Source: Multivorans sp965116445
GTDB taxonomy: Bacteria > Acidobacteriota > Thermoanaerobaculia > Multivoradales > Multivoraceae
DNA: 64,000 bases
Assembly (NCBI GenBank): GCA_965116445.1
Contig: OZ220688.1
Location: 1,736,001 to 1,800,000, forward strand
Reading direction: 5' to 3'
A program made the position numbers and the translations under genes. The notes under the pieces are model-generated. The model did no database searches and was not told the origin of the DNA. It worked only from the letters and a program-made list of their open reading frames with translations. Positions 26,801 through 34,462 of this stretch are shown piece after piece. Position 1 is the first letter of the stretch; every line of letters begins with the position of its first letter.

Positions 26801-27022
26801 CGGCTGCGGCCGATCCTCATGACGACGCTCACCACGGTGCTGGTTCTCGTGCCGCTCGCCGCCGGCGCCGGTGAGGCGGCCGAACTGCGAAGCCCCATGG
26901 CATACACGATCATCGGCGGCATCGTGACCTCCACGCTCGGTTCGCTGCTCGTGCTGCCCTGCCTGTACCTCATCCTGGCCGGCCGCGGGGGCGGGACGCG
27001 ACGCACGAAAGCCGAAGCCTGA
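23849..27022 (+). CDS. RND family efflux permease (first of two)
   Basis: 1057 residues from the ATG at 23849, with a GTG directly before it as an alternative. The standard RND layout has a first membrane helix (residues about 13-31), a large periplasmic loop, helices 2-6 around residues 340-510, a second loop, and helices 8-12 at the end. The helix 4 motif reads GMLVDNAIVVVES, with one Asp where AcrB has an Asp pair. Helix 10 has GVAVNDAVLLI in place of the AcrB Lys region. Such variants occur in pumps outside the AcrB subgroup. It lies 31 bases after the adaptor gene and 13 bases before the second RND gene, so the two may form a mixed trimer. Confidence 0.92.
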   Translation: MTTGEGSGPARLAARRPVAVTVTALAFALVGWMSWRELPIDLLPDLRSPTIVVAVRSGDRPPTEMERLYGEQVEQRLFTVRGIREVQQVARTGRLIATVRFDWEADMDLALIEVQKAINPVAADPEVDEVLVRQLDPRQSPVMTLGLASEPEGPDLAELRRLARRQVAPAMEQLADVAEVRVLGGRELEVRVRVDRYRMQAFGVTLSQLEQRLVAENVDIDAGTLEDRGQVFLVRGISRFRNPRDVERVVVRYRTQAGAAGQETRQPIRISDVAEVEVADAEIDHLVRVNGREGVGLQVFKEAGANTVEVSRTVRSALENLELDLPRVEVSMVNDDAALIEDAMADLQNAALVGIALAVVVLALFLRSFGPTVVVASAVPVSLFVALFAMRLWDHSLNIITLAGLALGAGMLVDNAIVVVESIHRRHRPGVSAAESAARGTGEVAGAIAASTLTTCVVFLPVLFVQGLAARLIEGIAFTVTASLAASLAVALMLIPALSRWFLPRAKPVTDTGVAEGQLADDPSAEPDDGEARPLGWAFGALERLVLFLLRLRWVVVGAAVLAAAAAVNVLLGLGSELLPPADPRQFSVRMVGPPGQRVEATAAAVSTLEEAVRQAAGEHLEAIQAEVGRLPEDDRLVTTELTEENTARLLVRMSAEGPAGSQIVSALSPSFADLPGTEIEWEVGTSALAEALGSSGPPIVVEIAGQSLPDLRAAATSLRDSLATREELWNVRSSFEGGPPELRIELDRAMADGLGVDLETIARVLQSALDGRKVTLLSVGDEERHVVLSLPQPRPEELAGLRFTSSAGADLVLGQVARFVPTEGAREVFRRDQRRVAQVTARITEGSDYPRAIAAANEAISSTELPPGLIVRLAGEEEERERATAELRLAGLLAIVLVLMVLAGTFESLLQPLTVLFAIPLALIGVACTLGPLGRPVGVMALLGLIVLAGVAVNDAVLLIAAARRLMAAGIERRAALARAAAIRLRPILMTTLTTVLVLVPLAAGAGEAAELRSPMAYTIIGGIVTSTLGSLLVLPCLYLILAGRGGGTRRTKAEA

Positions 27023-27035
27023 CCGGGAACACGCC

Positions 27036-30000
27036 GTGAAAGCAGGTCTCGACACGCTCGCCATCCGCCGTCCGGTCGCGGTGACGATGTTCTTTGTCGG
27101 CCTCGTCATGCTGGGGGGCTTCGCGTGGCAGAGGCTGCCGGTGGAGCTCCTCCCCGCGCTGACGGGCGATTCGCTCTACGTCAACTTCTTCCGTCCGGGC
27201 AGCGAACCGGAGACGGTCGAACGCGAGATCCTGATGCCGCTCGAAGCCAGAGTGCGGACTTTGCCCCGGGTGGCCGAAACCTGGGGCGAGGTAACCGGCT
27301 CCAGTGGCAGCTTCACCGTCCGCTTCGAGCGCGGCGTCGATCTCAAGGTGCGCGAACTCGAGATGCGCCGCATCGCCGCTGATCTCGCCCGGACCCAGCC
27401 GAGGGACGCCTTCCTGGAGGTTCAGGCAAACGACACCAGCATCCTGTCCAGCTTCGCGATGTTCCTCCAGGTGACCGGTGCGGACGACGAAGACGCGCTT
27501 CGCGACCTCGTCGAAGAACAGATCACGCCACGGCTTGCCGCAGTGCCCGGAGTAAGCCAGGCGATAGTCATGGGAGGTTCCCCACGTCAGTTGACCGTCT
27601 GGGTGGACCCGAACCGTTGCGCGGCGCTCGGGGTCACGACAGAACAGGTGACCGCCGCGGTGCGAGGCGCGGCCGGGCGGCTGCGTTACCTCGGCAGCCT
27701 CGAGGACGAGGCCGGGCGAACAGCGGTGATGCTCGACGGCCGCCCGCTCGGGCCCGTGTCAATGGGCGAGGTTCGAGTCCTCCGCGACCGGCCGGTCCTC
27801 GTTCGCCACGTTGCCGAGGTAGAGATCGGAACCGGCCGCCGGCAGGCTCTGTACCGGGTCAACGGCGAGCCGGGTGTCAGCCTCATGGTGTCCCAGGAGG
27901 AAGGCGCGAACCTCGTGCGGCTCGGCCGCGACCTGCGCCGGCGTGTGGAAGCAATCAACGAGGAGTTCAGTCCCGTCGGGATCCGCCTGGTCACGAGTTT
28001 CGACGCCGCCGACATGGTCGAAACCCAGATCGACAGGCTCAGGAATCTCGGGCTCTCCGGTTTCCTCATTGCTCTCCTGGTCCTCTTCCTGTTCCTGCGC
28101 CAGTGGCGCGCCGTGGCCGTGGTCGCGATCGCTGTGCCCGTCAGTCTGGCCCTGGCCCTGGCCTTCCTCTACCTGGCCGGCCAGTCGATCAACCTGTTCA
28201 CGCTTTTCGGGCTGGCGATCGGCGTCGGACTCCTCGTGGACAACAGCGTCGTCGTGTTCGAGTCCGTCCAGCGCCGCCTGGAGCGCGGCAGGAGTCCCGA
28301 CGACGCCGCCGCGGGAGGCATCCGCCGCACGGGCCGCGCCATCATCGCCGCCTCGGTGACCACCGCGATCGTCTTCCTGCCAGCCACCATCGTCGACGTG
28401 GGTTCTTTGTTGATGCAGAACCTGATCTCGCTTCTGGCGCTGGCCATCCTGCTACCCCTGTTCGGCTCCCTGCTGGTGGCAATTGGTCTCGTGCCCCTGC
28501 TGGCGCGGCATCTCGCCGCGCCGGCGGCGATCCGGCGGCTGACCAGGCTGCGCCAGCGTCGCGACCGCTTCGGCGGCAAGGCGCCTCCGGACCCCACCCG
28601 GATCCTGTTCGCCGGAGTGCTCGCCTCGGCGCTGCGGCGGCCCGCAAGCTGGATCACCGGAGTCGTCGCCGCGATCATCGTCAGCGTCATCGGCGCCGTC
28701 TCCCTGGTTGCCTCCAGCATCTCGGGCCAGGCGCCCGTCGCCGACCAGGTCCAGCTTGCCGTCCGACTGCCGGAGGGCCGCGGAACGCTCGAGTCGGCGG
28801 TCCGGATCTTCGAGCGTCTGGAGACGATCCAGGAGGTCGAAGGCGTGGACTTCGTGGAGAGCATGATCCGCGAAGAAGGGGGACAGCTCACCGTGCACCT
28901 GGTGGACGAAGACGAGCGGCCCGAGGACCTGACGGCAGCCAGAGTGCGCCAACTCCTGCGGCCGCCGGCCCGGCGCGCCGGCGCCGAACTCCTGAATCCC
29001 GGTGAGGGAGAAGGTCCGGGAGGACGCGGGGGCGGCGGAGGCGGGCGCGGAGGCGCACAGGAACTGCTCGGCGGCGGCCCGTCCCGCGTCGTGCTCTCCG
29101 GCAACGACAACGAGCAGTTGACGGACCTCGCCGCCCAGGTCACCGAGCGTCTGCGGGAGATCGAGGGCATCGCAAGCGCCTACCCGGCGGTGCGTCCGGG
29201 GCCCGACGAACTCCACGTGAGCCCGAACCGCCGCGCCTTCGACACCTTCGGCGTGCTGCTGGACGAGGTGCTCCCGATGCTGAACCTGGCCGGCCGCGAA
29301 GGCACCCGGATCGCGACCGGCTTTCCGTTGGCCAGCGGACGGGAGCTCCCGATCGTGGTGCAACGGCAGGAGAGCCGGCGCGACGAAGCCCGGTTGATGG
29401 ACGGCGGCAGCTTCGACCGCGACGTGTCGCTAAGCGGTCTCCAGCGACTCCGCGTCTCGACCGGCGCGGGCGTTCTTCCCGTCGCCGCCCTGGCCCAGGT
29501 GAGGCAGGCGCCCCCCTCGCCGGTCATTACCCACCACAACGGCGTCCGCGAGCGGGAGGTTCTGTACAGCCTGTCGCAGGACGTGCCGACGCGGGGACCC
29601 GCGCGCGACGCCTTCGACCGGCGTCTGGAAGAAGCGATCGCAGGCATCCACCGCCCGCCCGGTACGACGATCGCGCTCGATCGCTCGAAGGAGACCACGA
29701 ACTGGTTCCAGCGCATCGCAGTGCCCGTCGTTCTTCTCGTCTTCCTCGTGCTGGCGGTGGCGTTCGAGTCGATGACGCTGCCGATCCTCGTCCTGATCGC
29801 GCTTCCGCTCGCGCTGCTCGGCTCGGTGTGGGCGCTGATCCTGACCGGCATCGGGTTCGAGGCAATGGCCATCCTCGGCGCGCTGGTGCTGATCGGCCTC
29901 GCCGTGAACCCGGCCGTCCTGCTCGTCGACCGCATGCAGCAGCACACCCTGGGCGCCGGCTGGAGCGCGGGTGCCGCCGCCCTGGCCGCCGTCAGGGAGC

Positions 30001-31850
30001 GGGCCCGTCCAGTGCTGATGACGTCGGCCACGACGATCGCCGCACTCGCGCCACTGTCCATCGCCACCGGACGGCAGAACGAGATCTGGCCGCCCTTCGC
30101 GACCCTCGTGATCGGCGGCCTTCTGACTTCCACCGTGCTGACGCTGCTCGTCATCCCCGTCGGTTTCGTCTTCCTCCGCCGGCTCGACGAACTGTTCAGT
30201 CGCGTGGGCCCCTGGGTGGTGCTAACCTGGCTCGGCGCGGTCATCGCGGTGACGGCACCCCTGTTCGCGTTCGGCGTGATCGAGTCGATGTTCTGGCAGG
30301 TCGCCACGACGGTGCTCATCGCCGGCGCGCTGCTGGGCCTCACCGTCTGGCTGCTGCCGAAACCCGCGACGCCCGAACCGGAAGCGGCTGCCGGTCCGCC
30401 CAGGCTGGTCGTTCGCCACCTGCGCAAGACGTACGGCCTTCCCGGCCCCGTGCGCCGGGCGCTGCGGGCCTCCACGGAGTTCGCCAGGCGCGTCGCAGCC
30501 GGCGGCGGGCAGGCGTTCCATCCGGCCGACGCACGCGACCGGCTCCTGCCCCTGCTGCTGCTTCTGGCCGGCGCGATCACCCTGGCCGTCCGCATGCGCG
30601 ACGGTCTGATCATCCTCGGAGTGTGGATCGCGGTCCTGCTGCTCGGCACCCGCCTGCTGCGGGAGATTCGCCGGGCCCGCGGGCGCGCCGATGCACTCGG
30701 TCGCGTCGACCCCGGCGGCATCGAGGGCCTGTTGGCGGCCCTCTTGCCCTGGGGCATCCTCGCGTGGCTGGTCGGCCCGGAGATGGCTGCCGACCCCGAG
30801 GTCGCCGGGTTCGTCGCGCTGGCCATCGTCTCCGCGATCATCCTGCTGATCCAGCTCGGGCGCCGCACGGCGCGGGTGGAGACGATGCGCCGGGAACAGA
30901 AGACCTCCCGGCGCCGGCGCGCGCGGGGCCTGCGCGGCCAGCTCCTCCGTCTCTGGCGCGCCGCGGCGACCAAGCTCTTCGGCCTCGACCTGCCGATCGA
31001 CACCGTCAAGGCCCTGGCCGCGGTCAGCTTCGAGGTCGAGCGCGGCATGGTCGGCGTCCTCGGCCCGAACGGCGCCGGCAAGACGACCCTGCTGCGGCAG
31101 TTGACCGGCATCCTGGACTCGACGCGGGGCCGCATCACGCTGGGCGGGGTACCGCTGCTCAGCGTCCGCAAGCGCCTCGCGCGCTACGTCGGCTACCTGC
31201 CGCAGGACGCCGGTCTGCCCCCTCGCCTGACCGCCCGGCAGTACCTCGAGTACTACGCCGCGCTCTACCAGATCGACGCCTCCGAGCGGGCCGGCCGCAT
31301 CTCGACCCTGCTGCGGGAAGTCGGGCTCGAGGAACGCGCGAACGAGCAGATCGGGGGCTACTCGGGCGGCATGCGACAGCGCGTCGCGGTGGCGCGCACC
31401 CTGCTCCGGCTGCCTCCGATCATCGTCGTCGACGAACCGACCGTCGGCCTCGATCCCCGGGAGCGGGTCCGCTTCCGCAACCTGCTCTCGCGCCTGGCCA
31501 AGGACCGGATCGTCCTGTTCTCCACCCACGTCGTCGAGGACGTCGCGGTGGCGTGCGACCGCGTCCTGGTGTTGACCCGCGGCCGGATGGTCTTCGACGG
31601 TCATCCGGCGGCGCTGTCGCGGGAAGCGGAGGGCCGGGTGTGGTCGTGGAGGACGGCTGACGGCGACGAGACGCCGGATCTGCCCGAAGGCGCCGTGCTG
31701 GCCGACCAGAAGCCGGAACCCGACGGCAGCAACAGCCTGCGCGTGCTTGCCGCGGATCGCCCCGATGAACGGGCCGAGCCAGTCGAGCCGACCCTCGAGG
31801 ACGGCTACCTGTGGCTCGCCCGGTCGGCGCGTGGGGAGGCGCCCGCATGA
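27036..31850 (+). CDS. RND permease fused to an ABC ATPase with a membrane insertion splitting the ATPase domain
   Basis: 1604 residues in one unbroken frame. Residues about 1-1060 are a full RND permease, with helix 4 motif GLLVDNSVVVFES, helix 10 motif GLAVNPAVLLVD and a Gly-rich loop near residue 660. Two further hydrophobic segments follow. The ABC domain begins at about 1121 (RLVVRHLRKTYG, A-loop Tyr 1133), but its Walker A (GPNGAGKTT) lies only at 1343-1351. The roughly 190 residues between hold four predicted membrane helices (about 1170-1275). Signature YSGGMRQRVA, Walker B IIVVDEPTVGLD and switch His (FSTHVVED) follow. The protein ends with PTLEDGYLWLA, like the separate ATPase. The stop overlaps the next ATG. 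The ATPase presumably pairs with the downstream ABC-2 permease. Confidence 0.88.
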   Translation: MKAGLDTLAIRRPVAVTMFFVGLVMLGGFAWQRLPVELLPALTGDSLYVNFFRPGSEPETVEREILMPLEARVRTLPRVAETWGEVTGSSGSFTVRFERGVDLKVRELEMRRIAADLARTQPRDAFLEVQANDTSILSSFAMFLQVTGADDEDALRDLVEEQITPRLAAVPGVSQAIVMGGSPRQLTVWVDPNRCAALGVTTEQVTAAVRGAAGRLRYLGSLEDEAGRTAVMLDGRPLGPVSMGEVRVLRDRPVLVRHVAEVEIGTGRRQALYRVNGEPGVSLMVSQEEGANLVRLGRDLRRRVEAINEEFSPVGIRLVTSFDAADMVETQIDRLRNLGLSGFLIALLVLFLFLRQWRAVAVVAIAVPVSLALALAFLYLAGQSINLFTLFGLAIGVGLLVDNSVVVFESVQRRLERGRSPDDAAAGGIRRTGRAIIAASVTTAIVFLPATIVDVGSLLMQNLISLLALAILLPLFGSLLVAIGLVPLLARHLAAPAAIRRLTRLRQRRDRFGGKAPPDPTRILFAGVLASALRRPASWITGVVAAIIVSVIGAVSLVASSISGQAPVADQVQLAVRLPEGRGTLESAVRIFERLETIQEVEGVDFVESMIREEGGQLTVHLVDEDERPEDLTAARVRQLLRPPARRAGAELLNPGEGEGPGGRGGGGGGRGGAQELLGGGPSRVVLSGNDNEQLTDLAAQVTERLREIEGIASAYPAVRPGPDELHVSPNRRAFDTFGVLLDEVLPMLNLAGREGTRIATGFPLASGRELPIVVQRQESRRDEARLMDGGSFDRDVSLSGLQRLRVSTGAGVLPVAALAQVRQAPPSPVITHHNGVREREVLYSLSQDVPTRGPARDAFDRRLEEAIAGIHRPPGTTIALDRSKETTNWFQRIAVPVVLLVFLVLAVAFESMTLPILVLIALPLALLGSVWALILTGIGFEAMAILGALVLIGLAVNPAVLLVDRMQQHTLGAGWSAGAAALAAVRERARPVLMTSATTIAALAPLSIATGRQNEIWPPFATLVIGGLLTSTVLTLLVIPVGFVFLRRLDELFSRVGPWVVLTWLGAVIAVTAPLFAFGVIESMFWQVATTVLIAGALLGLTVWLLPKPATPEPEAAAGPPRLVVRHLRKTYGLPGPVRRALRASTEFARRVAAGGGQAFHPADARDRLLPLLLLLAGAITLAVRMRDGLIILGVWIAVLLLGTRLLREIRRARGRADALGRVDPGGIEGLLAALLPWGILAWLVGPEMAADPEVAGFVALAIVSAIILLIQLGRRTARVETMRREQKTSRRRRARGLRGQLLRLWRAAATKLFGLDLPIDTVKALAAVSFEVERGMVGVLGPNGAGKTTLLRQLTGILDSTRGRITLGGVPLLSVRKRLARYVGYLPQDAGLPPRLTARQYLEYYAALYQIDASERAGRISTLLREVGLEERANEQIGGYSGGMRQRVAVARTLLRLPPIIVVDEPTVGLDPRERVRFRNLLSRLAKDRIVLFSTHVVEDVAVACDRVLVLTRGRMVFDGHPAALSREAEGRVWSWRTADGDETPDLPEGAVLADQKPEPDGSNSLRVLAADRPDERAEPVEPTLEDGYLWLARSARGEAPA

Positions 31851-32524
31851 TCACCGTCCTGCGAACTTCCGCGGTTCTGCTTGCCGGGCGCAGGTACTGG
31901 CTGCTGCCGTTCCTGCCTCTGGTGTGGTTGGGAATACAGGCGGTCATGTTGCTGGCCGGGATGCGGCCCAGCGTAGAGCCAGCTGCGGCGCAGAACAGCC
32001 TGATCGGCGTGCCGGTGGCGGTTCTCGCCATCTTCCTGGGCGGACGAACCATCACCGGCGAACTCGACCAGCACAGCCTGGAGATCGCCTACACCGTGCC
32101 CGGAGGCGCTCATCGCGTCTGGCTCGGCAAGCTCATCGCCGCGATCCTGATCCTGCTCTCGAGCCTGACTCTCCTGTCCGCCGTCACCTATGCCTTCTTC
32201 ACCGACTTCCCGGTACTGCAGGGCCTGTACGGCGCCACGCAGGGAGTCGTCTTCTACCTCGCCGCGGCAATGGGCTTCGGAACGCTGTTCCGCAGCGAGG
32301 TTGCGGGATCCCTGGCCACGATCGGCCTCCTCGGCCTCAACAGGCTGCTCGGCTCGCTCCGCATCTCACCATTCTGGAATCCCCTTGCCGTGGAAGAAGC
32401 CGACGCGGCGCAGATGCTCGCGCTGAACGTTCAGAACCGCATCGGTGTCGCTCTCGCGATCGCCGCCATCGTCGCACTCACCTTCACCCGCGCCGAGCGC
32501 AGGGAGAAGATGCTCGGCGGCTGA
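31847..32524 (+). CDS. ABC-2-type permease, copy 1
   Basis: 225 residues from the ATG at 31847, overlapping the fusion stop as ATGA. About six hydrophobic helices. The loop LGGRTITGELDQHSLEIAYTVPGGAHRVWLGK is typical of ABC-2 permeases of the NatB/CcmB-like size class. The C-terminus is ERREKMLGG. It lacks an ATPase of its own, so the coupled ABC domain of the preceding fusion is the obvious partner. A close paralogue lies 0.9 kb downstream, interrupted by an insertion sequence. Each permease copy is followed by a small secreted peptide gene. Confidence 0.85.
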   Translation: MITVLRTSAVLLAGRRYWLLPFLPLVWLGIQAVMLLAGMRPSVEPAAAQNSLIGVPVAVLAIFLGGRTITGELDQHSLEIAYTVPGGAHRVWLGKLIAAILILLSSLTLLSAVTYAFFTDFPVLQGLYGATQGVVFYLAAAMGFGTLFRSEVAGSLATIGLLGLNRLLGSLRISPFWNPLAVEEADAAQMLALNVQNRIGVALAIAAIVALTFTRAERREKMLGG

Positions 32525-32675
32525 GGCGCCCTTCCGTACCCGATCCAACACGCAGCCACCCGCCACCCGCCCCGCTCAGGTCACCCTGCCGCAAACACGC
32601 TCCGTTTTCCGTCTAGATCCATAGGCGGTCCCACGCCGCTGCGGCGCCTCGGGCGCTGCGACGCGTCGGGCCTGT

Positions 32676-32748
32676 GGACGGTCCTCCGCCTGCGGAGGAC
32701 CGTCCCGCCGATCCCACGTCGTCGGCCCCTGCGAACGGGGTCGACGAC
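32676..32748 (+). promoter_or_regulatory. two tandem strong hairpins in the leader of the first peptide gene
   Basis: Hairpin A is a perfect 14-base stem (32676-32689 with 32692-32705) and a two-base loop. Hairpin B pairs 32718-32729 with 32737-32748 through 11 Watson-Crick pairs and one G-T, around a TGCGAAC loop. Neither is followed by a T run, so these are not ordinary terminators. They sit 36 to 108 bases before the peptide start. A role in mRNA stabilisation, attenuation or differential expression of the peptide relative to the transporter genes is inferred. Confidence 0.55.
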
Positions 32749-32783
32749 TACACGAAACCTATGGAACGAAAGGAACAAGGATC

Positions 32784-33086
32784 ATGAACAAAGTTCTAAC
32801 TCTCGCGGTGGCAGTGCTTGTGCTGAGCGTCGGCGCTGCTTTCGCAGAACCGCCTGTCACAACCGTGGCGGGGGACACATCGAGCGTCGACAGTTGGGGA
32901 TTCGAACAACTCTCGGACACCGATATGGCGGCTGTGATGGGAGAAGGGTGGCGGTCGGGAGTTTGCACTGTGGCCGTCAAGGCTGGCGGCTACCTGCTTT
33001 TCGGAATCAACACCATCACAGCGAATCCAGTCGGGCAGGCTTTTGGCCTCGGCCTTGTCATTATGGCCGGTGCCATCTGCGCGTAG
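32784..33086 (+). CDS. secreted bacteriocin-like peptide precursor, peptide 1
   Basis: 100 residues; AAGGA-type ribosome site before the ATG at 32784. A clear Sec signal peptide (cleavage expected after A21 in AAFA-EPP). A polar linker then leads to LSDTDMAAVMGEG at residues 43-55, resembling the LS-x-x-(D/E)-(L/M)-x-x-V-x-G-G end of double-glycine leaders. The remaining part (56-100) is short, Gly-rich and hydrophobic, with only two cysteines, C61 and C99, and ends Cys-Ala. I infer a secreted peptide with a second processing site after the Gly motif, perhaps closed by a disulfide. No family is recognised. A paralogue with the same layout lies at 36398. Confidence 0.7.
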   Translation: MNKVLTLAVAVLVLSVGAAFAEPPVTTVAGDTSSVDSWGFEQLSDTDMAAVMGEGWRSGVCTVAVKAGGYLLFGINTITANPVGQAFGLGLVIMAGAICA

Positions 33087-33402
33087 CCAATTCTCCACCG
33101 GGCGTCACCTGAGGATTCACACGCGCTCGTATTGATCGAGGCTGTTTCTTCTGAGAGCACCGGGTGGGCCAATGGCTTCTTCCCACGTAGGCGCGAGGGC
33201 GACGTCTGTGCACCAACCCGGAGGCCACGTCCGACCGGCCGCCAGGCCGACGACGACGACGTGAACGCGCCGATCAGCGGTCGGCAGCGTCACGTGGACT
33301 CCGTTGGTACTCGTCGCCCTCGCGTCACTTCCAATCCTACCTCGCAGCCATCCCTTCTTGGCACCTGTCCGCCCCGGCCTCACGCCCCCCTGGAGCCCCG
33401 CC
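33087..33402. other. intergenic region between peptide 1 and permease copy 2
   Basis: 316 bases without a convincing gene. It should contain the expression signals of the second permease+peptide module, whose reading frame opens with GTG at 33403. No strong hairpin, tRNA or repeat was seen. A minus-strand frame across it (33117-33431) has no ribosome site or recognisable domain. Confidence 0.4.
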
Positions 33403-33477
33403 GTGATCACCATTATCCGTTCTTCCGCCATTCTGATCGGGGGTCCGCGTTACTGGCTGCTGCCGCTGTTGCCGCTG

Positions 33478-33482
33478 CCGTG
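33478..33482 (+). repeat. target-site duplication, left copy (CCGTG)
   Basis: CCGTG directly before the IS21 left end; same five bases follow the right end at 35608-35612. Confidence 0.88.
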
Positions 33483-33488
33483 TGTCAA

Positions 33489-33534
33489 TGGCAACCGAAA
33501 ATTGCGCACTTGTGGCAACCGAAAACTGCACACT
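33489..33534 (+). repeat. two direct terminal repeats at the IS21 left end
   Basis: Two 22-base units starting at 33489 and 33513, differing at two positions, as in the transposase-binding sites of IS21 elements. Confidence 0.8.
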
Positions 33535-33664
33535 TCCTCGGGGGCGGTAGGGTCCGGATCAGGCATCGGGAATGGCGCGGCAGGACTCCGGTGTCGGCCG
33601 TAGGGAGCGGAGCGACCGGAGGCCGACACCGGACGCACGCCGAGCCGAGGGGGTTGGCGGCTGA

Positions 33665-34462
33665 TCACGAGCCGGCTTCCTGGTGCCGCTTTTCGCGGGC
33701 GGGGCGTAGGAGGTCCTGGTGCGCCCTCATCCGGTAGCTGTTGCCCCGGATGTTGACGATGTGGCAGTGGTGCAGCAGGCGGTCGATGAGGGCGGCGGCC
33801 ATGATCTCGTCGCCGAGCACGCCGCCCCACTCCTCGAAGCCCTTGTTGGAGGTGAGCACGGTGGAGGCGCGCTCGTGTCGGGCGTTGATCAACTGAAAGA
33901 AGAGCACGGCGCCGTCCTGGCTGATCGGCAGGTAGCCGATCTCGTCCACGACCAACAGGGCTGGATGGGTGAGCACGCGTAGCCGGCGCGACAGGTTGCC
34001 CGCGGCCTTCGCCTCGGTCAACGACTCGATCAGGGCCGCCAGGGTGCCGTAGTAGACCTTGCGGCCCGACTCGGCGGCTGAGATCGCGAGACTGATCGCC
34101 AGGTGGGTCTTGCCCACTCCCGGCGGCCCCAGGAGAATCACATTCTCGGCCCGCGCCAGGAAGCCCAACTCGTGGAGGCTTTCGATCTGCTCCCGCTTGA
34201 TGCTGGGCTGGAAGCTGAAGTCGAACTGGTCGAGCGTCTTGACCGCCGGCAGGCGCGACGAACGCATCGCCGCCTGCAGTCGGCGGTTGTTGCGCAGCAC
34301 GATCTGGGCGGAAAGCAGCTCCTCGATCGCTTCGCCCGCGGTCACCGCTCCGCTGTCGGCCTGGGCCAGGATGCCGTCCACGGCTTCCAGCGCACCGGGC
34401 ATTTTCAAGTCCGCCAGCATCTCTCGTAGCCGAGCCCGCCGATCGCCTGCCGGCGCCTTCAT
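33665..34462 (-). CDS. istB: IstB-like AAA+ ATPase of IS21 family
   Basis: 265 residues. Walker A GPPGVGKTHLA and Walker B LLVVDEIGYLP sit in an IstB/DnaC-like AAA+ core, with the N-terminal helical region typical of IstB. The segment SNKGFEEWGGVLGD near the C-terminus is diagnostic of the family. IstB regulates target choice and activates the IstA transposase. Its ATG at 34462 overlaps the istA stop by four bases. Confidence 0.95.
   Translation of the reverse strand: MKAPAGDRRARLREMLADLKMPGALEAVDGILAQADSGAVTAGEAIEELLSAQIVLRNNRRLQAAMRSSRLPAVKTLDQFDFSFQPSIKREQIESLHELGFLARAENVILLGPPGVGKTHLAISLAISAAESGRKVYYGTLAALIESLTEAKAAGNLSRRLRVLTHPALLVVDEIGYLPISQDGAVLFFQLINARHERASTVLTSNKGFEEWGGVLGDEIMAAALIDRLLHHCHIVNIRGNSYRMRAHQDLLRPAREKRHQEAGS

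Noticed and set aside
29180..31171. 663-residue minus-strand frame over the RND-ABC fusion
   Set aside because: Ser/Arg/Thr-rich shadow of the fusion gene; no domain and no ribosome site.
32784..33086. Peptide 1 as a standard class II bacteriocin with a double-glycine leader
   Set aside because: It has a clear Sec signal peptide and no C39 peptidase transporter is nearby, so a standard assignment is not supported; it is kept as a candidate new family.
33117..33431. Minus-strand 104-residue frame between peptide 1 and permease 2
   Set aside because: No ribosome site or domain, and it overlaps the conserved start of the second permease on the other strand.
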